From Dysidea avara (lineage: Eukaryota; Porifera; Demospongiae; Dictyoceratida; Dysideidae): a stretch of DNA of 64,000 nt. Position numbers and translations under genes: made by a program. The notes under the pieces are model-generated. The model did not search any database. It worked only from the letters and a program-made list of their open reading frames with translations, and was not told the DNA's origin. Of the stretch, positions 1 to 11,063 are shown piece by piece; within the stretch, counting starts at the first letter, position 1; each line of letters opens with the position of its first letter. Where the stretch lies: contig NC_089278.1 of the NCBI RefSeq assembly GCF_963678975.1, positions 13,187,959 through 13,251,958 on the forward strand, written 5' to 3'.

Positions 1-629
1 TGTTTACTTTTTTATAACATAATTATTACTACTGAACCCATGCATACCGCATTATAGCACCAAGCATGCCATAAAATTGATATTGCATCTTAACACGTAT
101 CCCAACAATCAATTATGTACTGAAAAGTAAGGTGGCCTTCATTTTCAGCCATGCTCCGCCCATTACACAGTGTTACAAACAAAGAACAGCGCGAGAAGCA
201 TCTTAAGTCGCTACAGAAAATATGGGTGATAAGCATAGAGGGAAGCTATGTCACAAACCGTTGTCAGCAAAAGAACTGGGACACAAAGGAGGACAAAGGA
301 AAGTTACTGAGGTGTGTATTGTATGTCCTGCGGTTGGAAAAAAGGCACGTCTCAGGATAAAGTGACATTGAACAGTGAAGAAATCAAGCCCATAGCCTCC
401 TTATCCATTGTTGAGTAATGCTTGGTTGGGAGGCATCAGTCAGTTGGTAGAAAATAAAAAATAAAGCACAAAATTTCACAGAAATTTGTTGGAAGGGTTT
501 GGGTTGGTCTGAAAAGATTTTTGGGCTTGGTTATATCTACTGCCAAGCTATTATGAAGGAAAAATTGAAAGGCTAAAAAGCCCAAACCTCAGTAATCCCC
601 AATGTACGTTACTACCGTACTGTATGATA
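1..629 (+). repeat. Dispersed repeat family A, copy 1 (left end outside window)
   Basis: This is the first of several copies in the window. It starts with the same string found downstream of the hairpins at 7.06, 38.83 and 52.44 kb (a GTTTGTTAACTTTT-like T-rich stretch, then ACTGAACCCATGCATACCGC). It continues through a body whose translation resembles the other copies (LHSVTNKEQ, WDTKED, AKRH-like blocks) and a GGCATCAGTCAGT stretch. It ends at TACTGTATGAT, the 3' end shared with the copies at 7.7, 39.8, 47.5 and 52.8 kb. The short ORF at 151-360 belongs to this repeat and is not a host gene. Confidence 0.7.
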
Positions 630-645
630 ACCAACCTAGCAAGTA

Positions 646-861
646 TAGTGGAACCTCTGTAATGATAGCTGAACAGAATGAAATCATGTTCCAAGTCTTG
701 CAGGAGCTTTCCAACTCAGCAGAGTTACTAAAATTGAACAGAAAGTGTCGCAAGTGATCTTCAAATAGAACAAACATAAAATTTTGGTCCCAATGTAGCC
801 ACACATTGAAAGAGAAAAACATCTATAAAAGTGGGTCTGGTTTCAAAGTAGGTTTCACTGT
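646..861. mobile_element. Small MITE-like element with AGTGRAACCT termini
   Basis: The left end reads TAGTGGAACCT, and the right end, on the other strand, reads CAGTGAAACCT. The two ends form imperfect terminal inverted repeats flanked by TA, as expected of non-autonomous Tc/mariner-type elements. No transposase is present. A similar outward end (GGTTTTACTGTA) occurs near 26,110. The ORFs at 589-1030 on both strands fall on this element and its flank. Confidence 0.45.
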
Positions 862-1294
862 ATTTGCTTTTGTCGTACTGTCTTTCTGTTGTCTTACCGT
901 AACCTCCTTGCAAATCCCTAGTGGGATACAGGGATATAGAGTTACTATAATAAATCAACCCTTGATGATGCAGAGAGATGCAGAGGAAGCCCTGGTTCCC
1001 AGGTGTGTGGCTTCTCAGGTACTTTTCTAGACAGCAAGCTGTTTCTGACTACCTGCTTCTGACTGACCACCTGCTTCACAGGCATTTTGTAACCTCCCAA
1101 ATAAATTCAAAAGTCTTAGTGTCTTTGATCAGATGAAACAGTTCTCTGTGATATGGTTGGCTGGATTTTTCATACTGTTGATTATGGTAACTAGGTGCTT
1201 GTGAGGTTACTAATGCTAGCAAATATGTTATAAGAATAATTTAATAATCAATAAATAGAGCATTTCCCTAATTCTCTTTTTGTGAAATAAAAGA
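862..1294. other. Intergenic sequence, no feature seen
   Basis: AT-rich sequence downstream (on the minus strand) of the candidate terminal exon at 1295-1617. An ATTAAA-like poly(A) signal on the minus strand lies near 1240. I see no coding exon here. Confidence 0.4.
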
Positions 1295-1617
1295 TTATTC
1301 ATGTTTTGTATGGGTTACATATTTGAGTAATTGAGAAAACTGGTCAATTGGTTGACAACAGGCCCGGCAAAAGCTACTGAGATTTTCGCAACATGAATTT
1401 GTATAAAACTCAATAGTTTTTAAAAATGCATACAGAATCAAATTGCTCAAGGAAATAACAGTGGAAAAATAGCTCCTTCCCCAAGACTTCAGTGGTTTCC
1501 ATGTAGTATGTTTTACTGTGTTGAATACAGGTGAGCATTGATCCTGTAATGGCCTGCATTGTTTCCTGTCAACTTCAAAGTAGTGTTTGAAAATTGGCTG
1601 TTCTATCTTATCTGATA
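1295..1617 (-). CDS. Candidate last exon of an unidentified minus-strand gene
   Basis: A good splice acceptor (TTTACTTGCTCTCAG) opens a frame of about 107 codons ending in TAA. The translation starts SDKIEQPIFKHYF and includes a cysteine-rich stretch (SCCENLSSFCRACC) and a mixed hydrophobic segment (STVISLSNLILYAF). Composition looks protein-like and the reading is much longer than chance for this AT content. I do not recognise the family. It could follow the hydrophobic exon at 1845-2016, but the phases of the obvious splice sites do not match, so an exon may be missing between them or the two may belong to different transcripts. Confidence 0.4.
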
Positions 1618-1688
1618 CTGAGAGCAAGTAAATTGCCCTGCTCCAGAATGGCAATTATTATTACAAGTTCAATAGGTACACAGCCTAG

Positions 1689-1828
1689 TAGCTGTGTTAA
1701 TGGTGATAATATAATTGGTTTGCTAACAGTGAATAGTTAGTTGTGGTCAATTGTGGTCAGTTATGGTCAACAGCTGCCCATTGTAAACAAGCCAATTATC
1801 AGCCAAGTTATCACCATTAACACAGTGG
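1689..1828. repeat. Inverted repeat in putative intron
   Basis: A left arm at about 1691-1728 (GCTGTGTTAATGGTGATAA...) and a right arm at about 1784-1827 (...TTATCACCATTAACACAG) can pair. The spacer contains three TGTGGTCA-like repeats. The element sits between the two candidate exons and is probably a small non-autonomous transposon or its remnant. Confidence 0.5.
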
Positions 1829-1844
1829 TTGTAAATCATGTCAC

Positions 1845-2016
1845 CTCTGTATATGCAGAAGTCAACAATGTCTGAATGCATCCTATTATTGTCATTACTA
1901 GTGCCATAACAGGAACTAATATCAAAAAGAAAAGTGGAGTTGATATAACTGACACAAACAGCATCATTGCTATCCCAATTAGACCAATAAATCTTAATTT
2001 AAGAAAAATCTCTGTA
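1845..2016 (-). CDS. Candidate exon encoding two adjacent transmembrane helices
   Basis: Downstream of a T-rich acceptor (GATTGTCTTTAG), an open frame encodes two hydrophobic segments (about FIGLIGIAMMLFVSVIS and FFLILVPVMALVMTIIG), then TLLTSAYTE before a GTGACA donor. Without splicing at that donor the frame stops at a TGA a few codons later (1836). The hydrophobic hairpin suggests a small membrane protein or one hairpin of a larger one. I cannot name it. The plus strand is also open here, but gives a less convincing protein. Confidence 0.4.
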
Positions 2017-2067
2017 CTAAAGACAATCATAAAATCATGCTATGGTTACAGACCACATTCTTGTTAA

Positions 2068-3146
2068 ACTTTAATGGTTGCGATAATTAATTTAAAAGTT
2101 CAAGTTTTGTACCATACCAATTAGTTGCCATACTAGTGTACATATTCTAAAGCTTCAGTGATAATCAACTTCCAGCTGTTACACAACACCACTAAATCAC
2201 AAACACTAAGACTAGTGGCTCTTTGCTCATGCTTTCCCAAGTGTAAATACACTTGTCTGTTAATTTGTGTATGCGTGGGCAGTAATCGTAGTGGTGGTCC
2301 TGTTTGTTATGATCCCACTAAGTTACAGTGATACAACTTTAGCCTACTTGCAGTGGGATAGTAAAACCTTTAGCTGTCAATATATTAAACGAAGAGGAAG
2401 TTCCGGATCTCAGCATTTGTAGCTCCTAGTACATGCCTTATACTGTACGTTACTAGAGGATCAATGGGTCTAAGCATTGAACAGCTTTAGTGTTCAGATT
2501 CTACCTCCCTGCATTTATAGGCTTCGGTATTCTTATCCCTATAGTTGATAGCAGGTACGATACAAAGATTTTGACAATTCTTTAATGTTTAATTCAAGTC
2601 ATGTTTAGCTCAAGGCTTATCTCACGGAAGAAACATGATAGTTTATGTGTACTTTAAACTTCCCAATTTGGTTTCGGGCTGTAATACTATTGAGGCCTAA
2701 CTGATTTATCAACAAAGTGTTACATTGTGTATGAATTGTGCGGTTAAAACATTATCTACACAGTTTTGACACATTTATATGTCTGTACTTTCATCTGTGC
2801 ATCTTTGTCTGCTATGTGCCATTTAATCTACTGCACACAGTACACACTTACTTGTACAGGCACACACTTTGATAATTGCTCTTGAAACCTGATTAGAGCC
2901 AATCGTCTAAATAGAATCCATATGTGTTATTCTGTACGTAATGTATTGGTTAAGTGGAGGTTGCATACACATGACTACGAACTGAATAAGTACAAACTGT
3001 GTAGTCAGTCAACGGGCTATAAGGGTATCTTGTATCCCTAGGTGGTATGTTGTGTGGGAGTATGTGTGTGTTGTATTGTTTGTGTATGGGCGTGTTGTAT
3101 TTGTATCTGCACTATGCACACAAGACACTTACCCACCCACAGATAA

Positions 3147-3148
<2 letters not shown>
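2068..3148. other. Intergenic, no gene seen
   Basis: AT-rich DNA without a convincing exon on either strand. I see no large repeat. Confidence 0.4.

Positions 3149-3219
<71 letters not shown>
3149..3219. repeat. (AC)n microsatellite
   Basis: About 35 uninterrupted AC dinucleotides, followed to about 3247 by an impure ACACCACACGC tract. GT-rich sequence on the left flank (3045-3110) can pair partly with it. The ORFs of poly(Thr-His) and poly(Cys-Val) here are simple-repeat artefacts. Confidence 0.98.
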
Positions 3220-3247
3220 ACACGCACACCACACGCACACAAACACA

Positions 3248-4497
3248 CAGATCCATGGCACAATTGCACACTGACTTACATGTACAATCATAGTAATAAT
3301 AAAGCTTGTTATTTTGAGGTAACTGCGTGGTATATATATTTCCTTTTTGAAGTAGCTCTGCATGCATTTTCCCATTAAAGGTGGTAGTCATGTAGTGTTC
3401 ATTACATCCTAATGTACAATGAATATTGCTTTATAAGGAATCATTTGTCACAAGTAGTAAGTTGTATCCCACCATTGCATTCTTGTCATGTGGTGTTTAT
3501 GACATTTACCATGTATTAAGTATGCATATAATTCTAGTAGTATCAATCAAATGTCTTGTTTCATTGCCAGTGTTTGAGAAACACAAATTGGTTTAATATT
3601 TGACACCTATTATGTACTTATGTGTCAATGTCCTTATGTAACAGATTGCTTATGCTTAATTAATTTAAGTTAATAATTATCCCTTTAATCGCCAAGGATG
3701 CCATATGGTGTCCTCATGCCATAAACCTGACAGCGATAGAGATTTAGACACACTATAACATTCCTCATGCATTAAACCAACCGACGTGTCTATCTTGAAA
3801 CAGGCACTCCCTAAAAAATGTGAGAACATGGATAACCGGATCCTTCATGCGCTATGGTGCATAACATTATGTATGCAATGGCATGTTATTAGCATACTAA
3901 AGAGAATTTTGAATCAACATCCATGTAGTCTACACAAGGGAAGCGGAAGGTCAGGTGGATTATAGGCCATGTGTGTATTTGTGATGCGTAGATGCAAAAG
4001 CACCTGAAAATTATAAACAGAATAACAATATTGTGTTGTAAGGATATTGTTTGCTAATGTGCTCACAAAGCTGACAGCCTGATTATGATTTATGGTTTTA
4101 TAACATTGTTGTGGTTGCAATTATGTAAACAGTAGCTGTATAATCTTTCCATAGACAATAGCGAACAATATAATATACAGGTTTAGGGTATTTTGTGCTT
4201 TAGTTTGTGAGATACAGTGGCCGCTCTCTTAAGTTTTCAATTAAAATGATTCTCTTCATAGCAATGTGGCATAATTGTTATTTTATTCTGTAAATGAGTG
4301 ATACTGCTTTCACTTTCAAGGAGTATTAAACACATTAACAAGATAGAAATGTACAGCAGCTACATGGCGCCCAAATGTACTGCGGTATACTAAATGTAAT
4401 TCTCACATAATTATTGGCTATTTTGGTTGAAGTTAATTCTTGTGTTTGCTTGCCACAAATTAGTTATGGCTTTATCAATTTTATTGTGTGTTGTAAG
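3248..4497. other. Intergenic upstream of the WDR77-like gene
   Basis: No confident exon. The first coding exon or exons of the WDR77-like gene may lie in the last few hundred bases, since the 5' boundary of its first recognised exon is not certain and an open frame extends back to an ATG at 4414. Confidence 0.3.
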
Positions 4498-4666
4498 ATA
4501 CGAGCTTCAATGCTGTTTGGCATATGGTATTGTGACCGCAATACTCATAGTGAGTTAGTGAATGAATGGTTTTCACCATCGTACAACTCTACTCGTGTAT
4601 TTTATACAACAGGCGATTGTAGTGATTCTCTGCATGATATTAGAATGCTATCATATACAGCTGATG
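4498..4666 (+). CDS. WDR77: WDR77-like exon 1 (as recognised)
   Basis: Encodes the N-terminal blade region, including ELVNEWFSPS and FYTTGDCSDSLHDIRML. The 3' boundary at a GTTTGT donor leaves one base, which joins in frame to the next acceptor. A second donor-like GTAAAG at 4681 is out of phase with the next exon. The 5' boundary is a guess at a T-rich TTGTAAG acceptor. The true start codon was not located with certainty. Confidence 0.45.
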
Positions 4667-6640
4667 GTTTGTGGGTGGAGGTAAAGGTGCTAGCTAAACA
4701 TGGACCAAATTCCAAGTGCTACATTAGTGTCTATGTGATAAATATTCAGTCAGCGTGTTTAATTATTTGTTAGAATCCATGGAATATGTAAGTGACGAAT
4801 GTTTAATTATATTTTGTTAGTATTATCTTTCACCTATTGATTTACAAATTAAATGATACATTATTAAATAAAATAGAAATTTTTGGCCAAGCCATAGGTG
4901 TATTTTAATTTGATTGCGTTAAGTGACACTGTTCACTTCACTGCTCACACTAAGCCCTATATCTATTTAATTAATCACTTATCACTTAATTGCTTAATCA
5001 ATGAATGTCGTGGAATGTGTTTGAACTTCCTTCTTCAAGAATGATGTGTTCATTTCTTTAATCGTGTGACAAAGCTCTACTATACTAGACTTTATATGTA
5101 CTTCATTGTATTGTCTATGCGTAGATAGCTATCCGTATACAGCAACCATTATTCAATGTATTAATCTCAGTACCATTACTTGCTAGCACTGATGCTGTTC
5201 AAGCTGGTAAGGGTTTATTTTATTCACTGGGTGATGGATTACTGGAATTCATAACTGAGCTACAGAATCCCCCCACTCCACATTTAATCAAGGTGTGCAA
5301 TCCATTAGTAAATAAATAAAATCTGCATTATTTTCTAAGCAAATGTGAACTTGTGCTATAATGGGGGGTACCTGTGTCACCACTTGACCAGTGATATAAG
5401 ATGGCTGACCATAACTTTGTGTGTTCCTAACAACTAAGAATGCAAGAAAAAGCTAGCAAACTTGTTGTGAACAATTATAAATAAAGACAATAACCTAATC
5501 AGTATAAAATTCTGCTGAGCAAAATTTTCAATGTTAGGGAGTTGTTAGAGTTACTTTCGAGGACATATGAAGGATAATAATTTGGCACATAACACACTAC
5601 TGAGAAGATCAATTTTGATTAACGTATACGGCAACAATGTCACCTTAACATGTTTAATATACTTGTAGGACAACGTTGTATTGGTCAGCATGATGAATCC
5701 AGATATCATACACATGAATTTATATATATGTTACATACGTAACGTAGCTACTGTTGCCATAGATAATAAAACATGCTTCGGTGTTTTGAAATACCAGATG
5801 TATACTGTACAAATGACTTCAATGTTTTGTGATGACTGTTTGATGGTGCACCTGACATTAACTTGGTCGCATAGTTAGACGTGTGTTGCATGTGCATGTT
5901 GTGACTGTTGTAATTGCAACAGACTTCCAGTATACGTGTGTATCCCTAGTGACCGCCGGTTAATGATGAATCTAGATACCACACTATGCCCAATTTCATT
6001 GTTGGATGGTTCAACCATTATAGTTATTAGATTTATAAATTTGTTGTTACTCGACTTGGTTGAAGGGATTGTTTTCTATGAGCGCACTGATCAATGAATA
6101 CACTTAAACTTCACCACTAGAACTGGGTGTGCTTCCCAGACAGATGAGGTAGAAAGTATATTAGTAGTGTAGTGTACAAAACTGGCCAGGAGCAATCTAA
6201 CATGTTTATTGTGGTCGGCCCCATTGTCTGTATTGTCAGCATGAATGATGGGCAATGATTTGTAATACTCACTGCATGTCAGTCTAATCCCATAAATGCT
6301 GGACATTTATAACAGCTAGGTGTGTACTAGTGGTTAGTTAATTGTATGAGAGAAAATCCTGTATTCATTATTAATTAACAGCTAATTTGAAACTGTAAAT
6401 CCTATTAAACAACTTAATTGCGATGTGGTAATCCTCAAGAGTGAATTATTAAGTATGTTTGTGTGTTCCAACAGATACTGTAGCTCACTACATTCTGATT
6501 TTACACATGGCTTGTCATGGCATCCATCAAAGGAAGAGCTAATCACGTGTGGATGGGATAACAACTTGTTGTCCCACAGCATCAGCGACACGGTGACCTC
6601 ATCACTGGAAATGTCCATTGAAAATGAAGTGACTAACTAG
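4498..6640 (+). CDS. WDR77: WDR77/MEP50-like WD-repeat protein (spliced gene)
   Basis: Proposed exons are 4498-4666, 5171-5292, 5669-5873, 5931-6000 and 6475-6640, in phases 0/1, 1/0, 0/1, 1/2 and 2/stop, which join in frame. WDR77 (MEP50) is a seven-bladed WD40 protein that binds PRMT5 in the methylosome and presents substrates such as Sm proteins and histones. The last exon (HSDF, then SWHPSKEELITCGWD) matches the family C-terminus in spacing and in the GWD signature. The second exon start (PLLASTDAVQAGKG) fits the first-blade LVASDSG region. The HLIKDNVVLVS junction fits the following H-D-x-V-S region. Compared with animal homologues, about two central blades are not located, and the 6001 donor (GTTGGA) is weak. 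The protein may be divergent, or exons may have been missed. Confidence 0.6.
5171..5292 (+). CDS. WDR77: WDR77-like exon 2
   Basis: Starts after TTAATCTCAG and ends before GTGTGC. Its 122 nt encode PLLASTDAVQAGKG, then LFYSLGDGLLEF and PPTPHLIK with no stop. The phase (two bases, then 40 codons) is compatible with both neighbours. It corresponds to the end of blade 1 and the start of blade 2 in the family. Confidence 0.55.
5669..5873 (+). CDS. WDR77: WDR77-like exon 3
   Basis: Begins at TATACTTGTAG|GACAACG and encodes DNVVLVSMMNP up to DDCLMVHLTLTWSH, ending before GTTAGA. The last part fits the H-x-x-C-V-x-x-L-x-F/W-S pattern that opens the next-to-last blade. The middle of this exon is hard to align, and it is shorter than needed to hold the central blades. 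Confidence 0.45.
5931..6000 (+). CDS. WDR77: WDR77-like exon 4
   Basis: Starts after ACTTCCAG, only 57 bp beyond exon 3, and encodes YVCIPSDRRLMMNLDTTLCP, which fits a WD40 D-x-x-L-x-x-x-D-x-x-L strand pattern. The donor chosen (GTTGGA) is non-consensus but is the one that keeps frame with exon 5. Confidence 0.45.
6475..6640 (+). CDS. WDR77: WDR77-like terminal exon
   Basis: A T-rich acceptor (TTTGTGTGTTCCAACAG) opens YCSSLHSDFTHGLSWHP, then ELITCGWDNNLLSHS, and ends at TAG 6638-6640. The combination H-x-DF, W-x-P, L-x-T-x-GWD and a short acidic tail is characteristic of the WDR77 C-terminus. This is the strongest single piece of evidence for the gene. Confidence 0.65.
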
Positions 6641-6755
6641 TTATTTACAGTTTGGAAAATTACTTACTTTCGTATATCAATTGCAATACAGTATGTTGTC
6701 CATGGCTGAGATGTAGGTCACTTGGTAATCTATTGTTGCCATGACCAGTTTAATA

Positions 6756-7057
6756 CAAGTACACAAAAAAATTGGAATTTTCAACTAGAGTAGGGACCAT
6801 AGCACATTGTTAAAAAGTACTGAAACAAGCTGGAGTAGTGCACGATATTAAATCACAATAAAACAATAAGAAGTGTTATATTCCTACTGTGCTCAAGATA
6901 CCGGCCATAACAGAAATGTACAGAAGAGATATAACACTTCTTATTGTTTTACTGTGATTTAATATCGTGCACTGACTACTCCAGCTTGTTTCAGTACTTT
7001 TTATTGATGTGCTATGGTCCCTACTCTAGTTGAAAATTCCAATGTTTTGTGTACTTG
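6756..7057. repeat. Family A foldback hairpin (copy 2)
   Basis: A near-perfect inverted repeat with arms of about 130 bp. The outer ends read CAAGTACACAAAAAAATTGG and, on the right, the complement. The arms include AGGGACCATAGCACA and AACAATAAGAAGTGTTATAT. The centre is a short loop around CGGCCATAACAGAAATG. The same hairpin occurs at 38.5 kb, and its right half at 52.2 kb, each time immediately before the family A body. Confidence 0.9.
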
Positions 7058-7335
7058 TTTGTTAACTTTTATTGTAAAATAAAATTATTATGACTAGTGA
7101 ACCCATGCATACCGCATCAAAAGAAAGAATTGGTGCCATGCACCCCAGCTACCAATTATCATCTGAAAAGTGAAGTATCCATTATGCTTCGTTGTCAGCT
7201 ACGTATGTTCAACCCGTTACACAGCATTACGAATCAAGAATTGTTCGAAAAACACCTCTGCAATCAAAGTAGCCACTATGAAAAATACGGATGATTTCCA
7301 TTACGAAGGGAAGCCATCGCGCGTTACTGCACCAA
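7058..7335 (+). repeat. Family A body (copy 2, truncated)
   Basis: Follows the hairpin directly: GTTTGTTAACTTTT, GAACCCATGCATACCGC, then a body coding in one frame for NPLHSITNQELFEKHL, and in another for VATMKNTDDFHYEGKPS. Similarity to the 39-kb copy ends near 7335. The open frames at 7097-7412 are part of the repeat. Confidence 0.75.
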
Positions 7336-7707
7336 CAATTTGTAGTAATACATCTAAACAGTTGAGAAAATTGGTTATTGGTGTTTGTAACAATTCAGTG
7401 TTTAAGAACTAAATTAAAATACATGTACAACCGTGCATTATATAGCCTAAGCAGCTTTTGATTTCATTCAATAAAGATAACATTTGCTACTATATACATG
7501 ATATAGATGTATGGCAATTAATTATACATCTGCTTCAAAATAGTGCACTAAGAAATTAAAATACTTTCCAACTGTATGTATGCAGCATGTTATTGTTATA
7601 AACTTACTGGGGTAACAAAGTGAATGATTAATCAGTTGACATTCTTTCTTTTGATGATTATAGAAACTTGTTGGCTTTATACTATTGTTTGTTGGATATT
7701 TTAGCTA
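7336..7707. other. No feature seen
   Basis: AT-rich sequence between two family A copies. No exon or repeat is recognised. Confidence 0.4.
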
Positions 7708-8140
7708 GTTATGATAATACTGTATAGTAGGGACCACAAAGGTTTGGGCATGGCCCATGACAAAAACATCACCCAAATTCACTTTTCCCTGACAGCAATG
7801 AGGCAGTATTGGTTAGGTAAAACTAAGCTAAGCCCAAACAAGCCTTTAGATCAACCCGAAATGCTTTCAACAAGTTGCTTTGAATTTTTATTTTTTTAAA
7901 TTATTAAATGGAATTTTCTATTGACTGACTGAGTAAGACTCACTGATGCCTTCAGACAAGCATCACTTGATAACAGCTAAAGCTACGGGCTTTTTTTTTT
8001 TTTTTCACTGTTTGACATTGCTTCAGCCAGACACGTGCCTTTTGGCATACCGCAGTATGTACAACACATTCTCCATGGACTTACCAGTGTCCTCCTTTGT
8101 GTCCCATTCATCTTTGCTGACAGCAAAAGGTATCGATTTG
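7708..8140 (-). repeat. Family A copy 3, reverse orientation
   Basis: Read on the minus strand this contains the body block (GAATGGGACACAAAGGAGGA, GTACATACTGCGGTATGCCA-like sequence, CAGTCAGTCAAT) and finishes at TGGTCCCTACTATACAG, the family 3' end. A run of 15 T at about 7991-8005 interrupts it. ORFs at 7711-8210 are within this repeat. Confidence 0.7.
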
Positions 8141-9002
8141 GGGCAATAAAAAGCATCAGATGAAAGTGTAAGGTGTGTGGAACAGTACTTGGACTACCTA
8201 TAGTTAGCAAGTTTATTTAGGCCAGTCATTGGCTACTGACGTTACATACAGCTGCTCATTGGCCTAGGTCATAATTTCTCATACGTTTTGAATTCTAGAG
8301 AAGGGTGAATTGCCACAATTATTTATTGCTGTTCAAAGACCTCAGGCAATAGAGACTGCCCTTATGAGGGGCTTAGTATCCAACTTAAACAAACCATATA
8401 ACTAGAAATTATATTACTGTCCAGAATTTGTCTGCCTAAATAAAATGTTAGTTTCAATTATCTACTGAATTCATAGTTTTGTAATAAACAATCTTGATCA
8501 TGACAATTTCAGTTGTATAATGTATAGTAGTAGTAGTAGTCCATTAAGAAATTGTTCATGGATTGATCAAAAAAGTCTAAAATAATCATGAGAGGGAAGC
8601 GTACAATAAAATAAATTTATTTTGCAGTTAGCTGTAGACAATTTGCAGTAAGAACATCATTGGCTCTAGAAATTCACTCCTAAAAAAATAATGCATGATC
8701 ACCATATTTTGTAACAATTATAAATCCACAAAATTTAGTATTCCATAGTACTCTTTTGTAGTGATTAGTACTAAATCTCAATATATTTTGTTTATAATTT
8801 ATGATCATACATTATGTAGTTGAGAAAATGGTGTTACGACAGTTAACAAAGCATGACACATGTAATGTACTGTTTGTTAAGGTTAACCACAAAATCTCTT
8901 GATCTACACAATACACAACTACATCAAACCTGCAGAAAATTGTTAAATTATTGACGATTACATAATTAAGTTACAAACACAAAAAGTACTATAATGAATT
9001 AC
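8141..9002. other. No gene seen
   Basis: AT-rich sequence. A short (TAG)n-like run is at about 8526-8540. No exon is supported. Confidence 0.35.
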
Positions 9003-9133
9003 ATACAAATACAAGGAGTTTGTTGTGGTGAACATGTTGTAAGTGACAATGTTGATAGTAGCAAATTGAACACTGTTCCTTGGGTAATTGGCCATGAATA
9101 TTGACAAACGTAGGTCATCCAAAGTTCTTGTAC
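9003..9133 (-). CDS. Candidate exon of an unidentified multi-pass membrane protein
   Basis: A strong acceptor (GATGTTTGTGGTCTTTCAG) and a GTAATT donor bound 131 nt. The favoured frame encodes TRTLDDLRLSIFMANYP, followed by NSVQFATINIVTYNMFTTTN. A second frame is also open and would end the protein at TAA. The neighbouring upstream exons on this strand are also hydrophobic, so I place it near the C-terminal end of the same gene. No family is recognised. Confidence 0.3.
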
Positions 9134-10168
9134 CTGAAAGACCACAAACATCATATAGTACATGCAGAAACATTTCTCTTGGCATGAATTTCAACAGGAC
9201 AAGCAAATTTTGCTTGTTTACTCGACATCTATATATCTCATAATTGGTGACATCCTTGATATCACAATTGACCTAATGTAATGATCATACAGTTTAACAT
9301 TTGGCGCATCGTAAATTTACAATAATGAGCTATTAGTTGGTCATAGATCAATGATGCCAGTGGCCTACCCCACCAAATGAGTTTAAGGCTTCCACAATGT
9401 CATCTTATAAACAATACAGTTGTTAGTGTTACGGAACGTGTGTAGCAAGAATTTTCCCAAATAAATATTCTTGGTTGATTCTATTGGCATCTATTTTTAT
9501 GGAGGGGCACATATACATTTGCTATTCTCCTCCAGTACACCAGTGTAGTTGGGAGTACATGTTACCTGGATGCATATAAACACATTATCTGGAGTCACAC
9601 TAAACTCTATATATAGCCAGAACAGGTGACCTCAAGGAAGCTTGTGGCATACTAGGCACATGTCTGTAGAAACCACACAGCTGGGACCTGGAATCCCTCC
9701 TGCATTCAATTTTGATCACACATGGATGCTAACAAGAATGTGTGCGTAAAGGTCAGAATAATATATGGTCTTCAGATGTGACATAGTTCTTAAGGTTGCA
9801 GGTGAGATCATTACATATGGCTCTCAAATGTAGAGCCAACAAATCATACAAAATTTGGCTATTTGGCCAAGTAAAATCAACATAAATAATACATCTGTAT
9901 GAAGCTAGTGTTGAATGTCTAAACCATGATCCCAAGGCCTGTGCTACTAACATAGCGAACAGTGGTGAAGCCTGCACTACAGAAACTCCTATTACAAATC
10001 AGTGCCATTGATCTAGTACCACAAAACAGTTTAAACACACACCCTATCAGTTTTGCAGTCTGAAGGTGGAAGTGTTTACAAATTAGGTACAAAATAGGTG
10101 TAACTATTACATACCGTACATACATACATACATACATACACAAAGTTAACAAATATTTGTACTCTGAC
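9134..10168. other. Putative intronic sequence, possible short exons
   Basis: A minus-strand acceptor near 9978 (TTTCTGTAG) precedes QASPLFAMLVAQALGS, and another near 9894 precedes VLFMLILLGQIAKFCM. Both look like membrane segments of the gene spread over 9.0-12.9 kb, but splice phases do not join cleanly, so I do not call them as exons. A (CATA)n run is at about 10118-10140. Confidence 0.25.
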
Positions 10169-10261
10169 CTGTGAAATGTCCAAATAGCAGTAATACCAAA
10201 TATCATTTGTGCCAGGAGACCAAAATATGACACACTGACTAGTACTACTTCAACTCTCAGC
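10169..10261 (-). CDS. Candidate exon with a transmembrane helix
   Basis: 93 nt between acceptor TGTGATCATTGCAG and donor GTCAGA. Encodes LRVEVVLVSVSYFGLLAQMI, then FGITAIWTFH. This is a single hydrophobic helix bounded by charged residues, as in the first or an internal helix of a seven-pass protein. Phase 1 in, phase 0 plus two bases out. Confidence 0.4.
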
Positions 10262-10552
10262 CTGCAATGATCACATGTGGTTGTGACTTTATGCACTGAA
10301 ATATTATAACATTAAAAATGGACATCTGAAGATTGATAAATTACTCAAAATATAAAAGTGCTAAAATTAAAGTACATTAAAATTTTAACTTAGCAAAAGT
10401 TTTAGACATTCAGTGTTGACACAGCAGTAACAGAAATATTTACAAGAAGGAAGGCATGTTCAGAAGGTGGGGGTATTGTGTGTTAATTGATAGAGCCCCT
10501 ACATAAAGCCAAGGATATTTTTATGGTAAACATGGCAACTCTTGACACAACA

Positions 10553-10574
10553 CTTATATATATATATATATATA
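10553..10574. repeat. (TA)n microsatellite
   Basis: Eleven TA units within AT-rich intronic DNA. Confidence 0.9.
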
Positions 10575-11063
10575 GGAATAACAAGGTTTCTATTGTTTTT
10601 GATTATTGTCCAGTTGTGTTAATCACAATTTCTTGGAGGCAAACTATATATAAGATTGCACAATGACTTGTTCTTTTTCAGTCAAAATACACGAGACACG
10701 ACCCAATCTTGAATAGAAGTTCTTGAATAGAAGTCCCAACCAACTTACAGACAGTTATGCTAAAAAAATAATGTAGGTAAAACTGACATAGAATTTAGAA
10801 GCAACATTCTATAAGGTTTCATCATATTGATACTGTAATTCCATATCATAACCATTGTGTAGGTGGAAATGTATAATACTAACAACTACAATATCACTAA
10901 AAGGTCTTGTGGTAAATGTGTTAAAAAGATAATTACAAGTGTAATGTTGTGTAACCAAGTAACAATACATTTTGGTAGTTAGGTGTACCAGATATAGTTG
11001 CAAATTGATTAGCTCACACAGTATAGACCATGTGACTAGCTGGTAGCTAGGACCCAAACTTAC

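Noticed and set aside
3038..3391. ORFs of poly-Cys-Val and poly-Thr-His on both strands
   Set aside because: They translate the (AC)n microsatellite.
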